DNA of 64,000 nucleotides, from assembly GCA_037176905.1 (NCBI GenBank), contig JBBBWG010030864.1:7032-71031 (forward strand), given 5' to 3'. Under the pieces are notes generated by a model that saw only the letters and a list, made by a program, of their open reading frames with translations, searched no databases and had not been told where the DNA came from. Origin of the DNA: Azolla pinnata (taxonomy: Eukaryota > Streptophyta > Polypodiopsida > Salviniales > Salviniaceae). The first letter of the stretch is position 1. The number at the start of each line of letters is the position of its first letter. Position numbers and translations under genes: made by a program. Below are positions 23,105 through 35,880 of the stretch, piece after piece.

Positions 23105-24039
23105 ATCGTCACAGCATCATCCATCATCGCTTGTTTTGAAGTGGCATGGCTTTGAAAGGCCTCCCTCTTTTACAGATGGATGCGCAAAGAGCTTCGGACT
23201 ATGGTGCAGATGGGCTCCGATTCGCGGCTGCTTTCTTGCCGCCCTCTCGAGGCGTGGGAACGAGGTTCCCGGGAGAAAGCGCTGCGATTTCTCCCTCTTT
23301 CTTCCGGAGCCTCTGATGCTGCGTTTGTGCATCTCTGCTCCTCTCGCAAGTCATGTCCATCTGGCGGAAGGTCCTCCGCGAGGCTGGGTCCAAGAGACAA
23401 GGAAAAACCTGGTGATTTATATGGCCTGAAAAACCTCGAAGGTTGCGACGACGAGCGCTCGGAAGAAGTGCGTTTCACTGCACGTGCCTGTCTGCATTAT
23501 CTGAAATGCTTTGTTTAACTAAAGGCGCAAACATGATTGGGAAGAGCTCCTCGACAAGCCCATTAACAAATTGGACGGGCGAAGGCGATTCGATTCCATC
23601 GGAACTGGGTCAAGCAAAATTGTCAACGGATCGATGCGCGTGGGAACAGCAAGCATGCATGTGGGCAGGTAAAAGACGATCGACGATACAAAACGTTAAC
23701 GAGGACAAACGTATATGCACGGAAATCGTCCGGGGTTCGCCAGTACAGCCGCTGTGATCTTGCACGGATCGGAAAGGAGCAGTACGCTCGATCGCAGCAG
23801 CAGCAGAGGGTCTGCACGAATCCGGAGATCATATTAACACTGCGATCGATCGATCGATCATACACTAGTATTATACAGAAATGCACTGTAGACATCGATC
23901 GATGCAGCAAGTGTTATAGGAGGCACGAATCGGACACTGCGATTGACCGATCGATCGATCGATCGATCGAACCGGGAGAAGAGATCTGGGATTCACAAGA
24001 GATCATCAATCAAGCCTTGTATTTGTATGGTCTCAGCAC

Positions 24040-24216
24040 ATACATACATAGATACACCAGTCTTCTACATACATACACACACCACATACACATCCATACA
24101 CATNNNNNNNNNNNNNNNNNNNNNNNNNNNNNNNNNNNNNNNNNNNNNNNNNNNNNNNNNNNNNNNNNNNNNNNNNNNNNNNNNNNNNNNNNNNNNNNNN
24201 NNNATCCATACATACA
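24040..24216. repeat. CATA/CACA microsatellite spanning an assembly gap
   Basis: catacata and cacatccatacacat units on both sides of 100 N. The true array is probably longer than shown. Confidence 0.85.
24104..24203. other. Assembly gap (100 N)
   Basis: Exactly 100 undetermined bases inside a CATA-type repeat; the length is probably a placeholder. Confidence 0.98.
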
Positions 24217-24681
24217 TATAGTGTTCTATGTTTAATTTCTTCAATGTGGTCACTCCCTCTAAATGTGGTCTCTTCCTCACATCCTCTCTCTTCACCACAT
24301 CCTCTCTCTTCCGCTCCCCTGCTACAGGACGAAGATCTAGAAGCCCTCTGCTCTGCGTCGATTCCCCCTGCAAACCCTAATTTCCCGACTGCCCATGGCA
24401 GCCTTGACCTAACCCTCCTCCCCTTCCCATGAGCCGCTCTGCTGCCTCGCCCTCCCCCCGCACAGCAGCCTGGAAGTCGTCGTTTCTCCCCGGGCACAAG
24501 CCGCTCTGCATTGCGGTGGACATGGCGGCCCTAGGATGAGAGAGCTTTGGATGCAGCAGAGCAGGCGCAGGGTTAGGGTTTCGCATCATCATCATCGGAA
24601 GAGGAAGAAGTGCGAGAGCTGCAGGCCAGGGTTGCGGCCTTATTGTACAGGGTGAAGAAGAATCAGCAGCAGCGGCAGCAA

Positions 24682-24720
24682 GAGGAGGAGGAGGAGGAGG
24701 AGGAGGAGGAGGAGGAGGAG
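24682..24720. repeat. GAG trinucleotide run in PWWP 5' region
   Basis: Thirteen consecutive GAG units about 115 bp upstream of the predicted start codon. Probably transcribed in the 5' UTR. Confidence 0.9.
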
Positions 24721-24835
24721 ATGTTTGCGCCGCATCCTTTCCAGTGCGGGTGAAGGCGAAGCAGCAGATATACATAGATATACATCTCGTGCAGTGGTAG
24801 ATAGTCTCGGGACGAAGGTGCAGAGTCGAGCAGGA

Positions 24836-27800
24836 ATGGAGGGATCAAGCGAAATGAATACGTATATCGATAGCTCCGTGGGAGGCTTGGTTTGGGTGCG
24901 GAGGAGGAACGGGTCATGGTGGCCCGGTCGCATCCTCGGAGCCGAAGAGCTCCCTGGCTCTCACCTCTTGTCCCCCAGAACAGGCACTCCGGTAAAGCTC
25001 TTGGGCAGAGAAGACGGCAGCGTGTAAGTTCTCTACGCTTTCCCTTGCTTTCTGTCTTGTGCTCGGAATGCGTGCAAAATCTACTGCCATACCTTTTGTC
25101 GTTTGTTCTATGCTTCTTGACTGTCTTGCTCCATGGCTGACAAGATTGCTCTTTTGAAGATTGCTCCACTCATGGACCGCGCCTCATATGCTGTGCACTC
25201 ATGATATCTACATTTCTATGTCTTTTTTGTTCCCTGTTTTCTGCTTTGGAACGGTGTTTCTCGAAGCGCAGTCGATGGTCGATGCTAACCGCATTCCATT
25301 TTTGAATGATTTTCTCGGTGCTCGAGATAGAATGGATTGTGTACCTGGAATTGTGCTTGAAGCTTATTGATATTTTATGATGGACCTGTTTGCATTGGTT
25401 CCAATGTATGCGATGGGATACCTGTTCTATGCTTAAAGTCTGGTATGTACCGTGATGGCATTCCAACATTTCCTTGAATACTGTCACATTCTCAATCTCT
25501 GTCTGGCTCAGTGACAGCCGATTTTTAATTGTGTACACATAGTAGTAACATGTTCATTTCTGTTGGTTGTGTCATATTGATCGATGGTCAGAATATCAGA
25601 ACACCTGTTTATTAAGACTAGTCGAGTGTGACGAGCTTAGCAAATCTTAAAGCCTGTTTGTGTAAATTCACATAGTTATATGAGCTCATCTTATGTGTCG
25701 TCGATGTGTAGGGATTGGTACAATATCGAGAAATCGAGAAGGGTGAAAGCATTCCGATGCGGAGATTTCGACCAATGTATAGAACGAGCCAAATCTCTTG
25801 CAAGCGTGCTTACAAAGAAGAGGGAAAAATATGCACGGAGAGAAGATGCGATTCTTCATGCATTGGAGCTCGAGAGGAAATATACGGAGCAGAATCACCT
25901 TCTAGGAAGAAACCATTCCAGTTTGGATCGGAGTTACAAAGAGCTGGATTTTGCAGATGAGGATATGGTGTTAGATGTCGGGATCGGGGGGATGTCTCAT
26001 CATTCCAACTTTCAAAATGATTTCATGGACCCAGAGTCTTCTACTGAAGTTGGTCAACCAAGCTTAGATAGTTTATTCAGCTTACAGGGGGACAGGAAAT
26101 TTCTGGATGGGCAATGGGAAGATGAAATTGCTGAGACTATTCCTCGTATGAGGGGCTTGCAGGATTTTGGGTTGAGGATCATCTCGTCCAAAGATAGGAA
26201 ACCAAGTTGGGCTGCATCCTATGAAACATCTCAGAACACAGCTTTCCTAGAAGATGAAAATAAAATGGTCAGTTGTATCACCAAGAATACAGCCATATGC
26301 CCTCCTGTTGATCTCAAGGCTTCAGCTGCTACAAAATCTCCTGCCTCAAAGAAAAAAAGGGCTTTACTAGTAGGGGTTAATGAAGAAGAAAGTGCATATA
26401 AGAAGAGAGACCGAAGAAAGTCTTTCACTCGACTGTCAGAAAGCCGTGTTAAACACGCTGAGGATGCTGTAGATCCTGTTTCAAATATTTCTTCCGTTAT
26501 TCCAGCTGCAGGAAGGAATGGCTATGCTATTGTACAGCCCAAACAAGAAGACCTGGTTCATGAATCTGAACAGAAATCTATGGCAGGTGGCAGTAGCTTA
26601 GGTGGCTGGCAAATTTCTGATGTTGAAGCTAGGTCTAGCCATGAAATGATTGATTCTTCTGCAATCATGGGCAGACCTTGCTCAAGTTTCAGTGATCATA
26701 TGAAGTCAAACTGCTCTGAGGGAAGATCGTATCAATATGGTGGGTCTGAAGTTGAGGCTTCTTCTTTAACAGGGTCAGCATTTGTCGACTCTATCCTACA
26801 AGGAGGGTCTAGCTTGAGATGCACGTATTTCCCTGGAACAGCTTTTACCAGTTCTATTAGTGGAATGGGTGATGTATCTATAGAGCGAACAAGTTCGTTG
26901 TCAATGGCGGAAAATCTGCCTAGTTCTTTATCGAACTTTCCAGTGTGGTCAAACTACAGTCATAAGGAAGAGAGTGAATTTGGATTAAGAGGGGAGATTA
27001 CCAATAGTGCAATATGTATGCCTGATTACCCATTTGAGAATGCTCTGCCAAACAATGTCTTGCCCATTTACCCCCTCTATAACAACCGGGTTGAAGAAAA
27101 TTCAGTTTTTGCTAAGCGAAATGCATATGACGAGGAAGGTCCTTTGGTTTCTTCCAGAAGTAACGCTGATCTAGACCCTGGGAAAGCCTCTTTAAAGTCG
27201 TCTAGGCAGTGTCTCTTGGCAATAGAAGAAGAGGGAGGAATACACAGAAGGGAAGATGAAGGTGACTCCCTTCAGCCAATTCCAGGTTAGAATCCAAACT
27301 TTTAGAGAGGAAGGTGCAAAAACATATTTCTGCAACTCATGCATCATCCTAAATGTAATTCTCTGGCTATCAGCCATATTAATACATATGTATATTTTAT
27401 TTAATTAGTGTGACCGAGGGCCCTGTACAAGTGTCGAACACCCATAATAAGTCAAATGTTTTCATGAACACAGGATCGTCCATCTATTCAGCCAAAGCTG
27501 TTGCAGTCAGAGAAGAAACTCGTGCAAAACAACGGTCCAATGAAGGTAAGATCAGATTCTCCTCTTTCATGCTTGGTTTTGGAACTGGTAAAATTATCAT
27601 ATTATATCAGCTATCAGAGAATTATATGTTGAAATCCATAAGGTAAATGTGATTCTACTATTTGAAAATTATTTATAAGGTAAATGTGCTTCTACTATTT
27701 GAAAATTATTTATTATGTTTGACCAAGTAATTAGTGATATGCATACTTGTACTTCCACAATTTTTTGCTCTGTTGATAATGGAGGGTGGGAAGCTCCTGG

Positions 27801-29241
27801 ATACTGGCATGTAAAACAAAAACTTAGCATGGGTTGATAGTTTCTAGGCAGGGTTCCTTTCCTGGCCCTTTATTTTTTATAAGTGAATATGTTTCAAACA
27901 TGATCAACTTTCACACCTAAGAAATCATCATAATCAAGCTGAAACTGCTCTTTATTAGCTTGAACTCAAGCGTATTGTAGTGAGTGAGCTAGATTTAATC
28001 AGCATATATGTGATGTTTGCACTCGCAACAAGTGCTTGTAACTAATTATGCACTTGTACAAGATGAGATCTCAGGGTTCTCAAATACAAAAGATCATGCA
28101 AACTAAAAGAAATTCTGATTAATTTCTTGATTGACTGTTTTTGGCAGTTTCTCCAAACTTCTATGATTCCTGTGGGGTGAATGACCTGGTGACACATGTC
28201 TCCCAAACAGGGGAGGAAGACTCTGGTGATGAAGATGAATCCCATGTTGTCCGAGGTAGAACAGGTTCACCTAATAAATACACTAAAAAGGCGTTAAGTG
28301 AAGTGAATGTTTCAAAGTGGCAAACCAAAGGAAAGCGTCGAGGATCTGTTCGTAGTGGGAATATGTGGGAGTCAACGGCAGTGAGAGCCATCATCAATTG
28401 TGTGGCTCATGAGGACAATGAGATTGCAGAAGGACAAGGTTTAACCAATGGTTCTAGATTAAGTGCATCTCGACGAGGACGCAGGCACACCAAAGTCGAG
28501 GCTATTTCTCTAGCTGAAGAGGGAGAAGGTTTATTAGAAAGAGATCTGGAACCCCCACAAGTTGCATATACTGATGAACCAGAAAATAACTCTCGGGGAC
28601 TTGATAGACGCAGACCAAAAGTTAGAGGATCCTCGTGGTTTGATGTCTCAGTTGAAACACAGCCTATATCAGCTTCAGTGGAGGAACATTCTTCGTTTGT
28701 GCCTTTGGTCAGCAAGTTCAATGGGAAGGTGATTCTGGGCCAACCAATGGTCGTTGAAATAATACAGAAGCGGATCGGGGATGTTCAAAATGGCGCAAGC
28801 GTGGCAAAGCAACCTCCATTGCAGCCTGTGTGGAGAACTGCTCGACGAACAGCAATGCAGCGAATCCCTCGTTCTTGCAGCATTATAATCTCCCAGCCTC
28901 ATGCAGAAGAAATTCTAGACAAGCAGCGGCAGCGAGCTCTTGCTAATCATAAGAACAAGGCGACGAGAAAAAGTAGTTCCCTGCCATCTAGCTCATCGGC
29001 CAATAAAAGGAGACCTCTGAAAAAGGGGGGCGCTCTTCCTCAGAAAACCAGGATGTTATCATCTATAGCTGTACAACATAATGAACTACATGCACAGCAA
29101 CCTGCTGCTGCTTCCAAGAAGCCTTCAGGGCCCGCTTTAGTGACTTGTATCCCTGTCAGTTTGATCTTCAACAGGATCAGGGAGGTATTATATAGGGGAT
29201 CGAATCGAGTGCCTTCTGACTCCGACAACAACAACACGTGA
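24836..29241 (+). CDS. PWWP-domain protein (At1g51745-like)
   Basis: Exons 24836-25023, 25712-27285, about 27409-27545 and 28148-29241, close to 1000 aa. Exon 1 and the start of exon 2 encode a PWWP domain: GGLVWVRRRNGSWWPGRI with SWWP at residues 27-30, then VDWYNIEKSRRVKAFRCG. A conserved helix follows (YARREDAILHALELE). The long middle is low in known motifs. The last exon has VSKWQTKGKRRGSVRS and PVWRTARRTAMQRIPRS, both typical of this plant family. PWWP domains bind methylated histone tails and DNA, so a chromatin role is likely. An in-frame ATG at 24725 exists, but 24836 fits homologues better. The exon 2 to exon 3 junction is not phase-consistent with consensus splice sites: exon 2 ends in phase 1, while exon 3 is open only in the frame starting at 27410. 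A base error, unusual splicing or a damaged allele is possible. Confidence 0.85.
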
Positions 29242-30952
29242 AATATGAGAAAAATTCATGGTCTCGAAGCTTCAAGTTTCCCTTTGGGTGTGATAATCAA
29301 GTAGGGACAAGAAGTTTTTTTTACATCAGAACAAATCAGGCACCATGTGACACTGCCAGATACAAGAATGTGAAATTCTCAACGAACGGCATAGGTGAGA
29401 AACGGTATTTGTGCTATATAGCATGAGAAGAAGGAAGGCTTGCTCCGTATTGATCCTTGGATCTGTTTTACTCACCACTCTTGTCGAGGTAAGTGGTGTT
29501 ATCAGCCTATCTGATATGTCTGATGAATTGCTTCCAATTGGATGCTTGTCAACATTTAAAGCTACCCAAAATTTTAAAGCCACCGGTGACCTTGCTTCCA
29601 GTGTTCCTTACCTGGCAATTTATGAGTTACACACTGGGATTTTGGTCGGATCTTTGTTCAGAGTGCGAGCAAATAAGTCGCCATTTTGTACATATGGACT
29701 AACTGTAGGGGGTCGAAAACATGAGAGAATAACTAAGGCTTGCATTTTCCTGTTTAAATGGAATTTGCATGCCATTGTACTACTACTCGTGGATCGACCC
29801 CGGCACTCCATTGAGTGTGAATGGAAACAAATAACATGTTAATCTTTGTGTGCAATCTGAAATGATCTTTTTCTCGACGAACCCGCTTGGATTAGATGGG
29901 TTTGGTTAGATTTTTGGCATATATTTGGTTGTAAGTGCCCCACTTTTCTCTTGAGATTCAGTATATTTATATAGACCGTTTTAATGAATCTTGTATCATG
30001 GTCGAGATGCTTTGGCACCTATATGAAGAACACAACACATATCTCACATTTTCAAATGATATTGGTTTTGTTTACACCCTCCAGTGCCCTATGCTGATGA
30101 TTTCCTGCATTTTTATAACGAGTCAATTTTAATGGTCGTCGATCCCTTCCGTTGTATGTAGACATACATCGCATCTCGCATGTATGCAAAGCATATATAT
30201 ACCCCCAAGGGTACATAGGCAAAGCAGATGACAACAAGAACATGATTTTGAAAGCCAGTTGCTTGCATTGATCTTGCTTCTCGACGAGTTAATTCGTTCA
30301 CAGCTTGCTTTGAATTTCTTCAACTTTGGTGGATTTAATCTCAAAACAACATTGCTGTGCATTAGCATTCTATATATTCACGAACAAAGGGATACGTTAC
30401 TATGTATGCATTAGCATTCTATATATTCAAGAACAAAGGGGTACGTTACTATGCATTAGCATTCTATATATACAAGAACAAAGGTGTACGTACACAAGGC
30501 TTTAATTGTGAAGTCTGCAAATTTCTGAAGCAAGAACCTGGGAAGGTTTTATATACACCGGTTTATATACACAACCCCGAGAAATTTGTGATGTTCTTCT
30601 ATCTTCAATTATCCAAGATCGGTGTTGAATACCTACCAACTGTGGCCAAATACTTGAGATGGTTCACAGCGTACATAAGTGCCGAATCAAGGAATTGAGT
30701 TTGTAGATAAAGATAGTAAAAGTGCTGACTGAATGGTGATCAAACTTACTAAAAAGTTGTAAGCAGCATTGCAGGTTCCCATATCAGAAAGACAGATTGG
30801 TAGCAATAATGCTTCGATGGAGCTCACTGAGGGCCAATGCACCAAGACACAGGATACATACATACCCGAATGAGTATGCTGATCTTTGATGATACATAGA
30901 TCTGATGTCTCCAGTTGACCATAAATACCCAGTAGATATACTTTGAAAGTGT
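29242..30952. other. Convergent intergenic, PWWP gene to Nudix gene
   Basis: 3' flanks of both genes. Frames near 29411-29842 show no family resemblance. A 3-copy repeat of about 46 bp lies at 30358-30492. Nothing else recognised. Confidence 0.55.
30358..30492. repeat. Tandem repeat, about 44-49 bp x 3
   Basis: Units gcattagcattctatatatt+c(a)aagaacaaagg(g)gtacgttactat start near 30358, 30408 and 30452. Confidence 0.9.
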
Positions 30953-33900
30953 TCAACTCAGATTCGCATCAAATGTCTTGAACACCTTTTCATAGACAGG
31001 TCTTTTGAAATCAACAGCCTGATTTCAAAAGAAATACTTATCAGCATTTTATAAGTTATAACAGATAATATTGATTGTGTCTAATGGTAGCTGAGAAAAA
31101 ATATCCTGTTTATTTGATTGACAAAGTACCTGATCTAATACTTCTTCTGTTGAAGCCCATTTCCACTCTGAAAACTCTGCTCTTTCCTTCTCATTCCCAT
31201 CGAGGATTATTTCACTTTCATCACCAATAAATCTGAACAAAAACCTGAGAACAAATACTCATTACTAACATGTTTGCAGACATAACTGGTAAATTGAAAT
31301 ATGAGTTAGATAAGCATCTTTAATAACTTTTCACACATTTTTTTTGGATTGCAAAACCCATCCATATTTTGGTAAATTTGTCTTTCGTATTAGAATACAT
31401 ACAGCATACATAATTACAAATATAATTGACTTGATCGATGCATTCAAACAGTCTAGATCAATCCAAACAGTTCTATGCAAGGCAACCCTAGAGTTCCTAT
31501 CAATACTACAATTAAGCTCTCAAATTTATACAATGCAGTCCTAGAATTGTGATACGAAATATTCCATCAACCTTTCCATAAACAGGAGGGATTAATTCAA
31601 GCTTAACTGTTGGATTAGGAAAATACAAGATGAAGAGTTCTTGGAAAACTTGTTACTAAATAAGCTGAAAAGAAGGATTCCATATTTACAATCTGAAATG
31701 CAAAAGAGATGCTTCTGTGAGTGCAGTGGTTTCAATAAATGAAAAGCATTTTATAGACAAAGAAGTTGGTTGATTGTAAAGTCGAGACAATACAAGAACA
31801 GGCAAAACAAACCACTAGTATATTCCAAAATTCTGAGAAAAGTGTAGAAGCATATTTCTAGCTAATCAAATGCTTGTTTTCTTTGAGTGTTATCCCATAT
31901 TTTTCACTTTTTTTCTCCGAGAACCTGTATTATAAGCAAGGGTGCTTGCCCTAAATATAGCCAAGCAAAGAAAGAAAGCAAAATACCTCAACCTAAGGAA
32001 ATGATATAGTTTGTACATGATATAGATACCTTTCCCCAGGCAAAAACACTGACAAGGAAAATAAGGGGGAGGGTAAAAAAAACCACTGTGCAATGAGAAC
32101 AATGATAGGTTAGTTAAAAAGAATGCTCACCATTTCTGAGCTTGACCTTTCCATTCTTTACCCCAAAGGTGAGTTATCTTTTCCTTAACATCTGGTGGAA
32201 AATCATACGTCAACCAGTCGGGTGTCTATGTTGTGTCATTTTCCAAGAAACAAACTCAAAACTTTTAATATTCAAATTAATGTTAAGCAAGCAGATGTAG
32301 CAATCTAAAGCATGAGCACGGCATAAAATGTTATATGGTACCTCTCCAATGAGTTGCACTGATGTTACGCCAGTTTCTTCTTTCAGTTCTCTGAAGGCAG
32401 CCATTCTAGGCTCTTCATCCTCATCAACTCCCCCCTGAAAAGAAGATTGAAAACAAAAACAAGACACGATTTGTGCATGCCTTTCATCAATTGTTATTCT
32501 GCAAAGGATAGTCTTAGTTTTACTTTATCACTCAAACATATGCTTTCAATATGAAAGTAAGGACAATGACCTTTAGGAATAATAACGGTCTGCCGTTTGA
32601 TGACCATTAATGTCATCCTTTGTATCAACGTGTATTACCATGCAGAGGAATACATTCAGTTTAGCTCAATGAAAATATGTATTTATGCCTTTTATAAGCA
32701 GGACATAAAAGTTCTACACAATACTTTGGTTTGTTGGGCAACTAATATTTGTTCCTTAATTACAGGACACACCAGTGGCTTCAGAAAAGCACTGTTGCAT
32801 TAAGTTTTTCCCGTGCATTACTGCATTGGTGCATCAGTTTCAAGAGAATAACCTGGTTAATAATTAACCAATTAAGTGCATGTAACTATCTATATTATTT
32901 CTATAAAAACTATTTCCGTGCCAGCTACACTTGTTAGTTCACAATTTTCATTATAATGACGATTTCAAATTATTATATCGATACTAATACTTGTTATGAC
33001 CAGAGAAGATTAATTCTGAGACTTAAAGGGTTTTAGATGTGCATCCATGTGTTAGACATAGAACTCCTGATTCAGTTCAGTCAGAACTATGTCTAACCAA
33101 CATCAAAAGAGGATAAGGATCACAATATGCTAACAGATACTAACCTTTCGATTTCTGTCTTGAACCATAGCTAATCAACGCTGATTACATGAAATGTAGG
33201 TTATATTCATACATGTGGACTAGAATTTCTAAAATGTAGGATCAATAAGTTTCTGTGACAAGGAGTCTCGCATAGTAAAAGGCTAACCAAAATCACCCCG
33301 TGTACAGACAGCAAAATCAGCGAACTTTCTGCCTAGTTTATGGATGTGGAGATGCTTCTCTTCTTAAATCACCATTCACGAAGAAGAAAAGGAAAATACA
33401 GTAGTAGGTCAGCAATAACAACCTAAATGCTCGGTTTCTAGAAAACAAATTCGTATCTTCGTTCATAAGAATAAAAGAAAGGCTCCCATAAAAACAGTGA
33501 AATATCAGAAAACAACAAGAAATGAAGGATCTTGAGAATCTCCCATACCTGTGGCATTTGCCACGAGTCTGGCAGATCAACGCGACGTGCAATGAACACC
33601 TGCAAGAAGAGAGGTAAAGAAAGAAAAGCACGCAAAAGCAGAAATTAAGCGCACATTCACGACGACAGAGGGAGGGAGGGGAACGTAGACAGGTCTAGGA
33701 AACTACCAGACCTCTGCACAAAAAAGGATCCCTAATTCTACACGCGGACGTACAGAGATAGAACATGCATACGGCAGATTGTAAAGGGGGAGAGGAAAAG
33801 ACCCGGCTATGGGCGTTGATGAGGCAGAGGCCGACGTTAGGGCGGTACGCCGGTGGGGGAGGAGAAGACATGAGGGAGAGTACGGAGGTGCAGGCGGCGA

Positions 33901-34105
33901 ATGAAGGGGAAGCTGCGATTTTGGCGGCGGACAAGGTTAGGGTTAGGGTTAGGGAGTGCGTGCGCGTGTGCGTGCGCGTGTGCGTGTGCGTGCGGGGGGA
34001 AGAGGGAGGAAGGCGGGGGCGAGGAAGGAAGGATCGCAAGAATCGCGCTGGCGATGGCGATGGCGATGGCGATGGCGATGGCGAACGCCCGATGGAAGAG
34101 ATCAT
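30953..34105 (-). CDS. Nudix hydrolase, Ap4A/RNA pyrophosphohydrolase-like (NUDX25/26/27 group)
   Basis: Minus-strand exons in order: 34105-33803, 33599-33549, 33434-32342, with exon 3 itself being 32434-32342, then 32225-32131, 31244-31130 and 31018-30953. They sum to 723 nt (240 aa) from ATG 34105, or 162 aa from the internal ATG at 33871. Core: YRPNVGLCLINAHSRVFIAR, DLPDSWQMPQ, Nudix box GGVDEDEEPRMAAFRELKEE plus TGV (residues 119-141, pattern Gx5Ex7REUxEExGU complete), then TPDWLTYDFPPDV, WKGQAQKWFLFRF and a C-terminal VDFKRPVYEKVFKTF. Family enzymes cleave diadenosine tetraphosphate or 5'-triphosphate RNA. The first 78 residues form an Arg/Ser/Thr-rich, acid-free leader resembling a plastid or mitochondrial transit peptide, and are largely made of microsatellite-encoded dipeptides. 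Use of the internal start would give a cytosolic form. Confidence 0.92.
33936..34086 (-). repeat. Three microsatellites inside the Nudix first exon
   Basis: On + these are ggttag/ggg x3 (about 33936-33955, telomere-like), a gtgcgtgcgcgtg purine-pyrimidine run (33956-33992), and gcgatg x6 (about 34048-34084). Read on the minus strand in the Nudix frame they encode LTLTLTL, THTHTRTHTRTH and SPSPSPSPSPSP. Confidence 0.9.
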
Positions 34106-34206
34106 CTTCTGCAACACAAAAACACAGAAACAGACGGAGAAGAAGACAAGTGAGAGAGACGCTGAGATTTAAGAAGAAGATTAGCAAGTTTAATTCTCCC
34201 CTGATC

Positions 34207-34760
34207 ACTTAATTAGCACACTTGATTAGCGCTCTGATCTTGCCTGGTATTAATTACTGTTGCTGATTAGCACGCTGATCGTGCTTAGCGTTCGATTTGC
34301 GCTTTGATCCACTCCGCCCGCTATACCCGTGCTTGGTATTGATTCAACGTTACGATATTGCCCGACAAGCGTAATTATCTGCTAATTAGCGCTCTGATCT
34401 CGCTTGCTGTTGCTGTTGATTAGCGCTCTGATCTTGCGTACCGCCGTTGTTGATTAGCATGCTGATCTTGCTTGCTGCGGTTGATTAGCAGGCTAAGCTT
34501 GCTTATTGATGTTGATTAGCATGCTGATCTTGCTTACTACTGTTGATTTGCGCACTCTGACCCTGCTCGTTGTTCGTTAGCGCTCTGGCCCTGCTTGGTG
34601 CTGATGCAGCACCACGATCTCACCCGATATGGATTAGCGCTCTCTTCTGATCGCGCTCATTGTTTTTTATCAACGCTCTCTTTGATCATGCTTGGTATCA
34701 ATTAGCGCTCTGATCACACACTGCATCGATTAGTGATTTGATCGTGGTCTGTATCGATTA
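34207..34760. repeat. Degenerate minisatellite, core gattagcgctctgatcttgc
   Basis: At least a dozen imperfect units of about 25-50 bp sharing gattagc(g/a)(c/t)(t)ctgatc(t/g)tgc, for example near 34224, 34266, 34384, 34421, 34453, 34482, 34512 and 34702. It lies immediately upstream of the Nudix start. Confidence 0.75.
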
Positions 34761-35049
34761 ATCAGTACACGAAAGCACACGCTTCAGCTGTTGTGGGGAG
34801 CTCGATTATGGTCAGAATCTCGAACCGAATCATCCGGGCCGTTGTTCGCATGCTCATAAACTAGAAAACTGGAAGGGACTAAGCAAATGCAACATTTTTC
34901 CACCGCGAAAGGGTGTGTTTGAGCATTAAAAACGTCTGCGGATCGGACCGTGGGGGAAGCCGCTAGACAAAGGGAATCGGTCCACCGCGAATTGTCTCCG
35001 GTGGATTCCGCGTATATTCCGTTCCTTTGTCGATTCAAGTGTCGTTCAA

Positions 35050-35845
35050 CAAGTATGTATGTATGTATGTCCGTCGAATGTTGTATTCCCCAGTTTCCTT
35101 CACACAAGCATGCATGCATGCTCATGTCTCCATATCCTACATACCAAGACGAAAACATGCATACATGCATGCATATGGCACGTATGTACGTATGTGGCGT
35201 GCTCGCATACAAACACGAAAAAACCTGCATGCATGTATGATATGCGTATGCATAGGACGACAACATTCGCAAGCTTCAGGCTTTTTTGCAAACACGAATC
35301 GAAAGCTCGCAAGCGCGAGCGAACATTACGTGTGTTTTCTGTCGCCACGAGTTTTGTTCTTGAAAAAAGAAAAAATCATAAAATTCTCCTTTTGTTTAGA
35401 AAAATCGATCGATCGATGATTCTCAGAAAAAACTTGAATATCTCATTAAATTTACCATTCATCTGGTCTCGAAGCATACTTGCTTCTGGTGGATTTATAT
35501 CAGAATCCCGAACGCTCGAATCGTGTCTCGATTGCGTGCGTTTGCAGCTTGCAAAAGCATGGTTCGTTCTATGTGTGTATGCATGCATGTGTATGTGCAT
35601 GTATGCATGTGTATGTGCATGTATGTATACGATGCATGCATGTATATGTGCATGTGACGCATGTATGTACGTACGTACGTACGTATGTACGTATGCATGT
35701 GTGTGTGTATGCATGTATGCGGCCGCATGTATGCATGTGTGTGTATGCATGTCTGTATGTATGTATGTATGTATGTTTGCATGTATGTGTGCGTGCGTGT
35801 ATGTATGCATGTCTGTGTGCATGTATGTATGTCTGTATGTATGTA

Positions 35846-35880
<35 letters not shown>

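Larger units (their letters stand above)
22422..24835. other. Divergent intergenic, bL33m to PWWP gene
   Basis: Rich in simple sequence: TGTTC/TTTCTG runs (22560-22690 and 22900-22970), telomeric repeats (22724-22854), CAT repeat (23018-23104), GATC runs (about 23840-23970), CATA repeat with an assembly gap (24040-24216) and a GAG run (24682-24720). The block 23136-23520 is GC-richer and open in several frames but encodes nothing I recognise. Both promoters should be here. Confidence 0.6.

Noticed and set aside
22888-23139. Poly-His open frame on + and poly-Met frame on -
   Set aside because: Pure translation of a CAC/CAT microsatellite with no conserved flank and no start context.
23136-23520. 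GC-rich block open in several frames upstream of the PWWP gene
   Set aside because: No recognisable protein and conflicting frames on both strands.
29411-29842. 143-codon frame after the PWWP gene
   Set aside because: No family resemblance, starts and ends without splice or promoter context; probably 3' UTR.
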